A DNA stretch of 12,254 bases from CAZDML01 sp964506645 (GCA_964506645.1 CAZDML010000061.1:1-12254), one strand, 5' to 3'; positions 1 to 6,682 are shown, numbered from the stretch's first letter. Notes: generated from the sequence alone by a model not told the origin. Numbers and translations are program-made.

Positions 1-554
1 GGCTTGGCGCCCTTGGTAAATGCTTCTTTGCAGCGCTTGGCCCAGCGGGTTGTTTGTTCGAGGGCTTTCTTAGCCTGGTCTTCTGTGCAGGGATAAGGCG
101 GGCATTCGTCAAAACACATCACAATGTCTGACCCCAGCGCCATCTGAATCTCGGTCGCTTTTTCTGGACTTAGAAAGTGTGCCGTACCATCAATATGAGA
201 CCGGAAATCGACACCTTCTTCGGTAATCTTACGCAGTTGCTCCAGGCTGAAGACCTGAAACCCGCCGGAATCGGTCAAAATCGCACCTTTCCAGCTCATG
301 AAGTTATGCAGCCCCTGCGTTTTCGCAATGATGTCCATACCCGGACGCAGGTAGAGATGGTAGGTATTTCCCAAAATCAGCTGAACACCGAGCTTTTCGA
401 GATCTTCCGAAATCAGTGTCTTGACTGACCCCTGGGTACCTACTGGTGCAAAAACAGGAGTATCCACGACCCCGTGCGGCGTATGAAGCCGCCCAAGCCG
501 GGCACGGGATTGGGGGTCTTCTTTAAGAATCTCAAAAAAGGTTTGGCTTTTCAC
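1..554 (-). CDS. tgt: Queuine/preQ1 tRNA-guanine transglycosylase, N-terminal half (cut by left edge)
   Basis: Tgt exchanges guanine-34 in the anticodon of GUN-anticodon tRNAs (Asp, Asn, His, Tyr) for preQ1, the base-insertion step of bacterial queuosine synthesis. About 184 codons are visible, roughly half of the usual 370-380. Family motifs seen: GNTYHLYLRPG at residues 62-72; DSGGFQ at 95-100, whose Asp matches the substrate-binding Asp102 of the Zymomonas enzyme; and the FDEC segment at 148-151, matching Asp156/Cys158. The nucleophilic Asp280 equivalent and the zinc site lie outside the window. A GTG start at 554 is chosen because the following residues align with the family N-terminus; an in-frame TAG lies just upstream, leaving only a TTG at 572 as alternative. 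There is no clear Shine-Dalgarno sequence. Tgt normally follows queA directly; here a plus-strand gene lies between them, so it probably uses its own promoter. Confidence 0.95.
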   Translation of the reverse strand, partial: MKSQTFFEILKEDPQSRARLGRLHTPHGVVDTPVFAPVGTQGSVKTLISEDLEKLGVQLILGNTYHLYLRPGMDIIAKTQGLHNFMSWKGAILTDSGGFQVFSLEQLRKITEEGVDFRSHIDGTAHFLSPEKATEIQMALGSDIVMCFDECPPYPCTEDQAKKALEQTTRWAKRCKEAFTKGAK

Positions 555-609
555 GAGACAAGAGAATAGCAAAAAGGACTACGCAGGGGATGCATTCCAG
601 ATCGCCAGG

Positions 610-638
610 ACTATAGACTCAATTTCAGAAACAACCCT
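610..638 (-). promoter_or_regulatory. Candidate promoter for tgt
   Basis: On the minus strand a TATAGT hexamer (615 to 610) matches the sigma-70 -10 box at five of six positions. The -35 candidate at 16-17 bases spacing is poor (AGGGTT/GGGTTG around 632-638). The predicted start near 603 gives a leader of about 50 bases to the GTG at 554. The need for a promoter is inferred from the plus-strand gene and terminator that separate tgt from queA. Confidence 0.35.
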
Positions 639-656
639 TAAAATCAAACAAAAGCC

Positions 657-684
657 TTGAAAAAAACCCCACCCGGGCTACACT
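657..684 (+). promoter_or_regulatory. Sigma-70-type promoter of the small secreted-protein gene
   Basis: TTGAAA at 657-662 and TACACT at 679-684 are separated by 16 bases, a good match to the housekeeping consensus. Transcription would begin near 691, about 45 bases before the start codon at 737. An AGGAG ribosome binding site lies at 726-730, six bases from the ATG. Confidence 0.6.
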
Positions 685-736
685 CATTTCAGTCATCAAA
701 ACAGCATCGAAGCAACGGCTAAAAAAGGAGCCCGAC

Positions 737-1108
737 ATGAAAGTTCGTGCAATCTTGAACCTTATGCTGACCCTGATGGTGCTCAACGTATTTCCTAAGG
801 ATGCGATGGCCGCTGTACCACCAGATCTTATCTGTCATGAATTTAAAATGGTGTCCATATGTGGCTACAAATCTAAGGATCTCACAAAGACAGATGGAAA
901 AGCAACAATGACGCAGAGAGTAGCCTATAACTCATGTGCGATAAATTGCGAGAACGCCTATCATGATGGGAGTGATGCTTGTCCCAAAAATTGGGCTTAC
1001 TGGGAATTTCAATACACTCAGCCGGTCAGTTGTATTGATACTGGAAAAAAATGCGCTAAAGAAGAATGTACAGGTATCGAAAAAACCACTACCGTAGTTC
1101 CAGAGTAA
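737..1108 (+). CDS. Small secreted cysteine-rich protein of unknown function
   Basis: I do not recognise this 123-residue protein. Residues 1-25 look like a Sec signal peptide: a basic start (MKVR), a hydrophobic stretch from about 5 to 19, and a likely signal peptidase I site after the AMA at 23-25. The mature part of about 98 residues holds eight cysteines (33, 42, 67, 71, 82, 99, 106, 111), an even number compatible with four disulfides in an oxidising compartment, and ends in a Thr/Val-rich tail. The start is well supported by AGGAG at 726-730. The gene has its own promoter and an intrinsic terminator, lies on the opposite strand to the operon around it, and separates queA from tgt. A hand count over 781-1080 gives about 42% GC, lower than sampled stretches of neighbouring genes (about 53-65%), suggesting later arrival. 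A short spurious ORF is unlikely given signal peptide, RBS, promoter and terminator together. Confidence 0.8.
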   Translation: MKVRAILNLMLTLMVLNVFPKDAMAAVPPDLICHEFKMVSICGYKSKDLTKTDGKATMTQRVAYNSCAINCENAYHDGSDACPKNWAYWEFQYTQPVSCIDTGKKCAKEECTGIEKTTTVVPE

Positions 1109-1124
1109 TATTTATTCAGTTACT

Positions 1125-1162
1125 AAATGCCCGCCTTGATGAGGCGGGCATTTTTTCTTTTT
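1125..1162 (+). terminator. Intrinsic terminator between the secreted-protein gene and queA
   Basis: A 12-base-pair hairpin with a GC-rich core (CCCGCC with GGCGGG) and a five-base loop at 1137-1141 spans about 1125-1153. It is followed on the plus strand by a T-rich run to about 1162. It ends the plus-strand gene 16 bases after its stop. Read from the minus strand it follows the queA stop directly but has only a short TTT tail, so it may be a weaker terminator there. Confidence 0.9.
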
Positions 1163-2195
1163 AGACAATCAACATGGCATCGCCGTAGGAGTAAAAACGG
1201 TAGCCCTCACGGATCGCGGCTTCGTAGGCGGGTTTGAGTGGAAAGGGGGTCTCGGGAGTGCCACCCGCAAAGGCATTAGCCAAGAGTAGCGGCGTAGAAT
1301 CAGGGAGATGGAAGTTGGTAATGAGTGCATCGATCGATTTAAACGAATAGCCAGGATAAATATACAAAGCCGTTTCCCCTCGCCCACCGCGGTAGTTCCC
1401 TTTCTCATCGCAGATGGTTTCGAGCGTACGCACCGCCGTTGTTCCGACCGCTATAATACGCCGACCCTCCTGACGGTGCGCCGTCAGCGCTTGGGCAACA
1501 GACGCAGAAACCTCATAGGGCTCTGCGAGCATGGCATGAGACTCGACATCTTCTGTACGGACGGGTCGAAAGGTTCCCCAACCCACATGCAGCATGATCT
1601 CAACAACCTCGATCCCTTTCTTCTGTAGAGCCGAAAGAACTTCCGGGGTAAAGTGAAACCCTGCCGTCGGCGCGGCCACAGCGCCTTCCTGCTGAGCATA
1701 GACCGTTTGATACCGATTGACATCGCTGGCTTCTGACCGACCGCGTCGAATGTACGGCGGCAGCGGCATTTCGCCGTGCTTCGCTAAAAATTCTCTCACC
1801 GCATTCGAAGAAAAGCGCACGATCCATTCTCCATTCTCGAGGCGATCCATCATTTGAGCCGTCAGCCCTTCGGGGAATACAAGATCGACGGCCTTGGTTG
1901 TCCCGCGCACCAGCGCCCGCCAGGATGATCCCTCTCGAAGCGCGAGTAACAGTACTTCGATCGCACCGCCAGTGCGTTTCGTGCCTCGCAGCCGAGCCGG
2001 AAAGACTTTGGTTGTATTGACCACCAGCACATCACCGGTTTGTAGTAGTTCGGGAATCTCGTAAAAACGGTGATGTGCGACACGGTTCGTCTTTCGATCA
2101 AACGTCAGAAGTCGTGAATGGTCGCGTGGCGTAACAGGTTCCTGCGCAATCCGGTCGGCAGGAAGGTCGTAGTGGAACGCGGAAAGCTTCATCAT
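1161..2195 (-). CDS. queA: S-adenosylmethionine:tRNA ribosyltransferase-isomerase
   Basis: QueA transfers and rearranges the ribose of S-adenosylmethionine onto preQ1 already inserted in tRNA, giving epoxyqueuosine; it acts after Tgt in the cytoplasm. With the chosen start the protein has 344 residues, close to the 342-356 usual for the family. Signatures: FHYDLPADRIAQEP at 7-20, RGTKRTGGAIEVLLL at 70-84, GAVAAPTAGFHFT at 171-183, HVGWGTFRPV at 203-212, and ITNFHLPDSTPLLL at 292-305. The open frame continues upstream to 2294, but family alignment places the start at the double Met (2195 or 2192). The ATG at 2195 forms an ATGA overlap with the spoIID stop, pointing to translational coupling. 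Its usual partner tgt lies about 600 bases further on, beyond an opposite-strand gene. Confidence 0.97.
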   Translation of the reverse strand: MMKLSAFHYDLPADRIAQEPVTPRDHSRLLTFDRKTNRVAHHRFYEIPELLQTGDVLVVNTTKVFPARLRGTKRTGGAIEVLLLALREGSSWRALVRGTTKAVDLVFPEGLTAQMMDRLENGEWIVRFSSNAVREFLAKHGEMPLPPYIRRGRSEASDVNRYQTVYAQQEGAVAAPTAGFHFTPEVLSALQKKGIEVVEIMLHVGWGTFRPVRTEDVESHAMLAEPYEVSASVAQALTAHRQEGRRIIAVGTTAVRTLETICDEKGNYRGGRGETALYIYPGYSFKSIDALITNFHLPDSTPLLLANAFAGGTPETPFPLKPAYEAAIREGYRFYSYGDAMLIV

Positions 2196-3421
2196 TTGAC
2201 GGAGGCGGCATGTTTTAAAACCGCTTTTGGGTAATACACTTTCAAAATCTGTTTGTAGTCCTGTCCGTCCAACGCCCGGCCGCGAGCGCCCCACTGACAG
2301 AGCCCAACTCCGTGCCCCCAGCCCATGCCCTCAAAAATAAACGTATTTTTTTTCCGCTCAATCGATGTAAAGAACGTGCTGCGAACCTGGTCAGCCCCCA
2401 ACGCCATGCGAAAGCGATTGCCGGCTATTTTTACATCCTTTCTCCCAGAAGACTTTACCGCAAGGATCCAGGCGCGGCCGGACGGTGTGCGTTTGGCAAT
2501 CGAAATCGACTTTAGGGTGCCGACCGGAAACCCTTTGCGCTTCAGGAGTTTCCGTACGAGATCGGCTTTGATCTCGGCCCGCCTGTAATATGGCGGTTCG
2601 TCTTTACAGAAGGTATCGGGCACGCCAACCCAGAACGACTCTTCTTCTCCAGCGGCTTCCCGCCAGACGTAACGCGGCTCTTCCGTATGGCCTCCGCAGG
2701 ACGAATGAAAAAAGGCCTGGACCGGTTTTCCGTCTGAGTCGACCAGAATGTCTCCCTTCGATTCGTTCACAGCGCGGGTGGTCTCCGCCGTTTCGTCCTC
2801 GAGCCCCCCATACACCTGAGAGAAGACGTCGTTGGTCACGTCGTAACCGCGCGCGGAATAGCTTCCGATATTGGCCATTACAAACGTCCGCGACACGACC
2901 GCCTGCGCTTTGAGCGATTCCAGCGGCCACTCGTGACCGACTTCGCGCGGCAGCACGCCGTATAAATAGTCTTCGAGCGGCAGCACTTCGATCACATCCA
3001 GCCGCCCCTTGGTGCCACTCTTCAAAATAAATTCACCGCGGTACCTGCGGCCATTGAGCATCAGAACCGTATCCGGGTCCAAGGGAACGACTCGAACGGT
3101 TCCCTTAAAACTCTTTCCTCCCACTTTCACCAAAGAACGGTTCGCTTTTACCTTCAACACAGCCCCTTTGGTCACGCGGTAGACTTTTGAGCCTGTGCCT
3201 GCGGTATACGCCATAGGCCCAGTCGCGCTGATGGCTACGGTGTATTTCACGTGCAGCAGACCGACACGAACCATTCCGGAAGAGGGAATAGGCTGCAGCT
3301 GAATAGTTTCTGCTGAAATGGTTGGAGAGTTACCTGAGAGCCACGGCTCGTGAGAATCCGCCGCATACAACCCGGTCGTGCACAATGCGATGAGAATTCC
3401 TGAGATGCGTTTGACGTTCAT
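2192..3421 (-). CDS. SpoIID/LytB-family exported peptidoglycan protein
   Basis: A 409-residue SpoIID/LytB-domain protein. In endospore formers SpoIID is a lytic transglycosylase acting on stripped glycan strands; homologs occur in many non-sporulating bacteria. A signal peptide is visible at 1-20 with a likely cut after LYA (the Cys at 14 is not in a proper lipobox). The SpoIID core begins near 125: LPLEDYLYGVLPREV at 147-161 carries the conserved glutamate (E160), followed by LESLKAQAVVSRT at 167-179. FHSSCGGHTE at 238-247 offers a Cys and His reminiscent of the metal-binding region. GMGWGHGVGLCQWGA at 365-379 and a tail ending ILKVYYP at 392-398 are typical of the C-terminus. Residues 40-120 form a less conserved beta-rich N-terminal region. 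The start overlaps the preceding stop as ATGA, and the stop overlaps the queA start in the same way. Periplasmic action on the cell wall is inferred from the family. Confidence 0.92.
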   Translation of the reverse strand: MNVKRISGILIALCTTGLYAADSHEPWLSGNSPTISAETIQLQPIPSSGMVRVGLLHVKYTVAISATGPMAYTAGTGSKVYRVTKGAVLKVKANRSLVKVGGKSFKGTVRVVPLDPDTVLMLNGRRYRGEFILKSGTKGRLDVIEVLPLEDYLYGVLPREVGHEWPLESLKAQAVVSRTFVMANIGSYSARGYDVTNDVFSQVYGGLEDETAETTRAVNESKGDILVDSDGKPVQAFFHSSCGGHTEEPRYVWREAAGEEESFWVGVPDTFCKDEPPYYRRAEIKADLVRKLLKRKGFPVGTLKSISIAKRTPSGRAWILAVKSSGRKDVKIAGNRFRMALGADQVRSTFFTSIERKKNTFIFEGMGWGHGVGLCQWGARGRALDGQDYKQILKVYYPKAVLKHAASVK

Positions 3422-3636
3422 TTATGGAAGAACCGAATCAACAGCGTCAGGATAAGGCTGACAAGAATGGAGGTGGTTAGTGGAAAATAAAATGTGACGT
3501 TGTCACGCTTGATCAGGATATCGCCCGGGAGACGACCGCCCCCGGGAATTTTTGGAAGAAAAAGAAGCACAAGGCCTGCAATAACACAGCAAAGACCCAC
3601 GACAATCAACCCTTTTCCAAAAGTAGAAAGCTCCAT
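3418..3636 (-). CDS. DUF2905 small membrane protein
   Basis: This 72-residue protein matches the small DUF2905 family of unknown function. Two membrane helices are visible at about 8-29 and 50-69. Between them sits the hallmark GRLPGDI at 34-40 and a short polar segment (KRDNVTFYFP). A ribosome binding site (AGGA, overlapping the ruvB stop) lies about seven bases before the ATG. The gene starts nine bases after ruvB and overlaps spoIID by an ATGA. Position between ruvB and spoIID/queA is, as far as I recall, a recurrent arrangement; a role next to envelope functions is a guess. Confidence 0.9.
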   Translation of the reverse strand: MELSTFGKGLIVVGLCCVIAGLVLLFLPKIPGGGRLPGDILIKRDNVTFYFPLTTSILVSLILTLLIRFFHK

Positions 3637-3645
3637 ACGGCCGTC

Positions 3646-4671
3646 CTAGAAGAGATCTTTTTGCGGCGCTGGGGGCGTCAGGCCGAGATGGCGGTAGGCA
3701 TGTTCGGTGGCTTGGCGGCCGCGCGGTGTCCGCGCAATAAAACCGCATTGAATCAAGAAAGGTTCCAGGACATCCGTCAGCGTATCGACATGTTCCGACA
3801 AAGACACCGCCAGTGTTTCGACCCCTACCGGCCCGCCGCCAAACTTTTCGATCAGCGCCGTTAAGAAGCGCCGATCCATCGTATCGAGCCCGCGAACATC
3901 CACGTCGAGAGCCGCCAGGCCCTGGGATGCAATCACAGAAGTCAGTGTTTTCGCCGGCGACATGTCCGCAAAATCGCGCAGGCGACGCAACAACCTGTTG
4001 GCAATACGCGGTGTTCCCCGGCTTCGGCGAGCAATTTCAAAAAGCCCGTCACGCTCCGCATGGGCCTTCAAAATGGAGGACGTCCGTTTCAAAATCTGAA
4101 TCAGCTCATCTTCGGAATAAAACTCAAGGTGTCCCGTGATGCCGAACCGGTCCCGCAGAGGACTCGTCAAAAGCCCTGCACGGGTCGTCGCTCCGACCAG
4201 AGTGAACTTGGGAACGGGAAGATTGATGGTTTTAGCGCTGGGACCTTCGCCAATAATAATGTCGAGCTTAAAATCTTCCATCACGGAATAGAGGGTTTCC
4301 TCGACCACGTGATTCAGGCGATGAATTTCATCGATAAAGAAAACATCACCCTCTTTGAGACTGGTGAGTATGGCAGCGAGGTCGCCTTTGCGTTCGAGAA
4401 CAGGACCCGAAGTGACTCGCAGGCCGACTTTCATCTCGTTGGCAATAATACAGGCGAGCGTGGTTTTGCCGAGTCCTGGCGGCGAATAGAACAAGCAGTG
4501 GTCGAGCGGTTCCTGGCGCTGACGTGCGGCTTCAATAAAGACACGGAGATTTTTCTTCAGACGTTCCTGACCAATAAACTCCTCAAAGGATTGCGGACGC
4601 AGGGATTGCTCGAACCGGTCTTCTTCAACCGTGACGGTGGGGGTCAGGGATGATGCTTGTTTTTCAGTCAT
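3646..4671 (-). CDS. ruvB: Holliday junction branch migration ATPase RuvB
   Basis: RuvB is the hexameric AAA+ motor that, loaded by RuvA, pumps DNA through Holliday junctions. The 341-residue length is normal. Seen: FIGQERLKKNL near 32-43; P-loop at 63-70; Walker B FFIDEIH at 111-117; sensor 1 GATTR at 160-164; arginine-finger segment PLRDRFG at 171-177; sensor 2 RGTPRIANRLLRR at 218-230; and the winged-helix DNA-binding end with EPFLIQCGFIARTPRGR at 303-319. The P-loop reads SPPGLGKT, with Ser where the first Gly of the Walker A pattern is expected; the catalytic GKT is intact, so activity is still likely. The ATG overlaps the ruvA stop (ATGA) and has no clear Shine-Dalgarno sequence, so translation is probably coupled to ruvA. 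Confidence 0.97.
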   Translation of the reverse strand: MTEKQASSLTPTVTVEEDRFEQSLRPQSFEEFIGQERLKKNLRVFIEAARQRQEPLDHCLFYSPPGLGKTTLACIIANEMKVGLRVTSGPVLERKGDLAAILTSLKEGDVFFIDEIHRLNHVVEETLYSVMEDFKLDIIIGEGPSAKTINLPVPKFTLVGATTRAGLLTSPLRDRFGITGHLEFYSEDELIQILKRTSSILKAHAERDGLFEIARRSRGTPRIANRLLRRLRDFADMSPAKTLTSVIASQGLAALDVDVRGLDTMDRRFLTALIEKFGGGPVGVETLAVSLSEHVDTLTDVLEPFLIQCGFIARTPRGRQATEHAYRHLGLTPPAPQKDLF

Positions 4672-5276
4672 GACAATTGTTTGAGCGCCTCGCGTACCAG
4701 ATCGCTCGTGCCCGCATCGGTTCGCAACGCAGGGGACAGACGATCGAGCGCCGCGCGCGCTTCGGTCTCACGATACCCTAAATGGACGAGCGCCGCCAGA
4801 GCCTCAGAAACCCCGTCTGGCGTTTTAGCGGTATTCCATTTCTCTTTTCCCGTCACGCGAAGCCCCGAGAGCCGCTCCTTGAGAGCAACGATCATTTTCT
4901 CAGCCGTCTTCTTTGTAAAGCCAAACAGGCTAATCAGCACGCGCGTGTCGCTGTCTAAAATGGCACGTCGAAAATCGGGCAATGAGGGAGCAATTTTATC
5001 GAGGTAGTCGAGCGCTTTCTTGGACCCTGTGCCAGGAACTTCACGAAGGAGCAGATAAATTTCCTTTTCTTCCAGGGACTGGAAACCGTAGAGGGTCGTG
5101 CCCCCACCGTACATGGCCATCGATTCCACCACAAACAGCTGCGATTCCTGGCCGACCGCCGGCAGTCGTTCGTAAGCGGTGACCGGAACGTGGACCTCAT
5201 AACCCACCCCCTGAACTTCCAGGAGTACCTGGCCAGGATCTTTATGTAGAAGGGTTCCACGCAGACTTCCAATCAT
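4668..5276 (-). CDS. ruvA: Holliday junction DNA-binding protein RuvA
   Basis: RuvA binds four-way junctions as a tetramer and loads RuvB. From the ATG at 5276 the protein has 202 residues, the usual size, and begins MIGSLRGTLL as expected for the N-terminal OB domain (about 1-62). LYGF at 62-65 precedes the first helix-hairpin-helix (VPGTGSKKAL at 80-89). The second hairpin region is at 113-135 (LFGFTKKTAEKMIVALKERL follows residue 116). A flexible linker near 140-153 leads to the RuvB-binding C-terminal domain (about 155-200). The acidic-pin residues expected before LYGF (Glu55/Asp56 in E. coli) are not apparent; the segment is Met/Gly-rich instead. The second hairpin has GFT where GIG or GVG is usual. 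The start is favoured by homology, by GGAG at 5285-5288 eight bases upstream, and by the ATGA overlap with ruvC, although the frame stays open to 5369. Confidence 0.95.
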   Translation of the reverse strand: MIGSLRGTLLHKDPGQVLLEVQGVGYEVHVPVTAYERLPAVGQESQLFVVESMAMYGGGTTLYGFQSLEEKEIYLLLREVPGTGSKKALDYLDKIAPSLPDFRRAILDSDTRVLISLFGFTKKTAEKMIVALKERLSGLRVTGKEKWNTAKTPDGVSEALAALVHLGYRETEARAALDRLSPALRTDAGTSDLVREALKQLS

Positions 5277-5836
5277 TTCGATTGCTCCAATGCCTGGGCG
5301 ATGGCCCGTTCTAACGAAGGGACCATCGCACGCGAGGTCGCAAGTTCGGAGAGTGTATGCACATGACACAAAGCAATCGCCAGCGCATCGGCAGCATCAT
5401 CGGGCTCGGGCAAGACCTTAAGGCGAAAGTGACGCTGCACCATTTCTTGAATCTGCAACTTCTGCGCCGACCCAAATCCCGTGATCGCCATCTTCACCGC
5501 CCTCGGGTTATATTCCACCACAGGAAGTTGTTGCTCGGCCGCCGTCAAAAGAATCACCCCGCGCGCCTGAGCGGTGGAGGCAATACTGCGGGCAAATTTG
5601 GCGAAAAAGAGTTCTTCAATGGCCAGGACGTCGGGACGGTAGTGTGCAATAAGTTTGGTGAGTTCACGATGCAGCTGCTGAAGACGCAACGGAAGGTCGG
5701 TGCCTGCGGGGGTTTCGACAACACCATAGGCGACGGCTTCGGCGCTGGGACCCTCCTGACGCAGGACGCCCCACCCCGTGGTGGCCAGACCGGGGTCGAT
5801 CCCCAAGACCACCGCGCGTTTTCTATTTGGAGGCAT
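5273..5836 (-). CDS. ruvC: Crossover junction endodeoxyribonuclease RuvC
   Basis: RuvC is the dimeric, metal-dependent nuclease that cuts Holliday junctions symmetrically. From the ATG at 5836 it has 187 residues, slightly longer than E. coli RuvC (173). All four acidic active-site positions are present: Asp14 in GIDPG, Glu74 in AIEELFF, and Asp147 and Asp150 in PDDAADALAIAL. The start overlaps the end of yebC by 14 bases; a longer in-frame ATG at 5872 would lie deeper in yebC and add residues not expected in the family. A GGAG sits only one base before the ATG, so the start is set by homology rather than by the ribosome binding site. The stop overlaps the ruvA start. Confidence 0.96.
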   Translation of the reverse strand: MPPNRKRAVVLGIDPGLATTGWGVLRQEGPSAEAVAYGVVETPAGTDLPLRLQQLHRELTKLIAHYRPDVLAIEELFFAKFARSIASTAQARGVILLTAAEQQLPVVEYNPRAVKMAITGFGSAQKLQIQEMVQRHFRLKVLPEPDDAADALAIALCHVHTLSELATSRAMVPSLERAIAQALEQSK

Positions 5837-6575
5837 TCTCCATGATCTCTTTTGGAATGTCGAAGTTCGCATAGACGTTTTTCACGTCATCATGTTCTTC
5901 CAAGTCATTCATGAGAGCCATCATCTGATTTGCGGCCGTGCCCGTTAACTTCACGTAATTCTTGGGCAACAGGGTCACTTCGGCATTGACCGTTTGAATC
6001 TTATTTTCTGCCAAGGCCTTTTTCACTTTCTCAAAATCGGCAGGTGCTGTCGTCACTTCAAAGTATTCTGAATCTTCTGAATTAATATCTTCGGCGCCGG
6101 CATCCAGGGCCACCGTCATGAGTTGATCTTCGGTCGTCGTTTTTTTCTCAACGGTCAAAACCCCCTTGGACTCAAACACCCATCCGACAGAACCCGTCTC
6201 GCCCATATTGCCGCCATGCAGGGAGAAAATTCGACGCACCTCGCCGGCCGTACGGTTCTTGTTATCGGTCGTAATATCAATCATGACCGCCACACCACTC
6301 GGGCCATAGCCTTCGTAAGTCATTTCTTCATAGGTTTGTCCCGGGAGTTCCCCCGTGCCGCGCTGAATGGCTTTCTTAATATTGTCACTCGGCATATTGG
6401 CGTCACGTGCGTCATCCATCGCTTTACGAAGACGCGCGTTCGAATCGGGACTACCGCCGCCCATCTTCGCAGCAATTGTGATTTCGCGGCCGATCTTTGT
6501 GAAGATTTTACCGCGCTTAGCGTCGATAGCGCCTTTTTTATGCTTAATGCCTGCCCATCGTGAATGACCTGACAT
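5823..6575 (-). CDS. yebC: YebC/TACO1-family protein
   Basis: First gene of the operon, 250 residues, full length for the family. It opens with the diagnostic MSGHSRWAGIKHKKG and continues with KRGKIFTKIGREI near 20-32 and the ARDANMPSDNIKKAIQRGTGE-type helix around 57-75. Family members have been described as DNA-binding regulators, including of nearby ruv genes, and as translation factors (mitochondrial TACO1; bacterial members that relieve ribosome stalling at proline-rich stretches). Which role applies here cannot be read from sequence. A strong AAGGAG (6581-6586 on the complement) lies five to six bases before the ATG. The end overlaps ruvC, the usual conserved neighbour. Confidence 0.96.
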   Translation of the reverse strand: MSGHSRWAGIKHKKGAIDAKRGKIFTKIGREITIAAKMGGGSPDSNARLRKAMDDARDANMPSDNIKKAIQRGTGELPGQTYEEMTYEGYGPSGVAVMIDITTDNKNRTAGEVRRIFSLHGGNMGETGSVGWVFESKGVLTVEKKTTTEDQLMTVALDAGAEDINSEDSEYFEVTTAPADFEKVKKALAENKIQTVNAEVTLLPKNYVKLTGTAANQMMALMNDLEEHDDVKNVYANFDIPKEIMENASK

Positions 6576-6590
6576 AAAAACTCCTTCCGT

Positions 6591-6616
6591 GGTATAAATT
6601 CGCTGGGGTTATTTTA
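6591..6616 (-). promoter_or_regulatory. Candidate -10 elements for the yebC operon
   Basis: The 107-base divergent gap 6576-6682 must hold the operon promoter. On the minus strand a TAAAAT (6616-6611) is the best -10 candidate, giving a leader of about 28 bases, but no convincing -35 lies 16-18 bases upstream. A TATACC at 6596-6591 is an alternative, although it would put the start almost on the ribosome binding site. The exact promoter is uncertain. Confidence 0.3.
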
Positions 6617-6647
6617 ACAGATTCTCCTCGAAGCGTGGACGCAAAAT

Positions 6648-6676
6648 TTGCCTTCTTCCCTCGATTACGCTAGAGT
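6648..6676 (+). promoter_or_regulatory. Candidate promoter of the methyltransferase gene
   Basis: TTGCCT at 6648-6653 and TAGAGT at 6671-6676 are spaced by 17 bases on the plus strand. The predicted start, near 6683, coincides with the GTG start codon of the methyltransferase, so the mRNA might have no leader. Both boxes are only moderate matches. Confidence 0.35.
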
Positions 6677-6682
6677 GATGCT

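Noticed and set aside
177..428. 83-codon plus-strand frame near the left edge
   Set aside because: Opposite to tgt, whose conserved motifs cover the same bases; the frame is a shadow.
555..736. preQ1 riboswitch upstream of tgt
   Set aside because: The region precedes a queuosine gene, but I could not identify a preQ1 aptamer-like stem and A-rich tail; only promoter elements are supportable.
3360..3390. Lipoprotein signal in the SpoIID-like protein
   Set aside because: A Cys at residue 14 is preceded by Leu rather than Gly/Ala/Ser, so the lipobox is not met; a signal peptidase I site after residue 20 fits better.
4060..4653. 197-codon open frame on the plus strand opposite ruvB
   Set aside because: Shadow of ruvB: no recognisable domain, no ribosome binding site, and the opposite strand carries an intact, highly conserved gene.
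5276..5369. Extended N-terminus for RuvA starting at 5369
   Set aside because: The extra 31 residues precede the canonical MIGSLRG start and lie inside ruvC coding sequence; the internal ATG has an RBS and an ATGA overlap.
5357..5845. 162-codon plus-strand frame opposite ruvC
   Set aside because: Antisense shadow of a complete ruvC with all catalytic residues; no independent coding signal.
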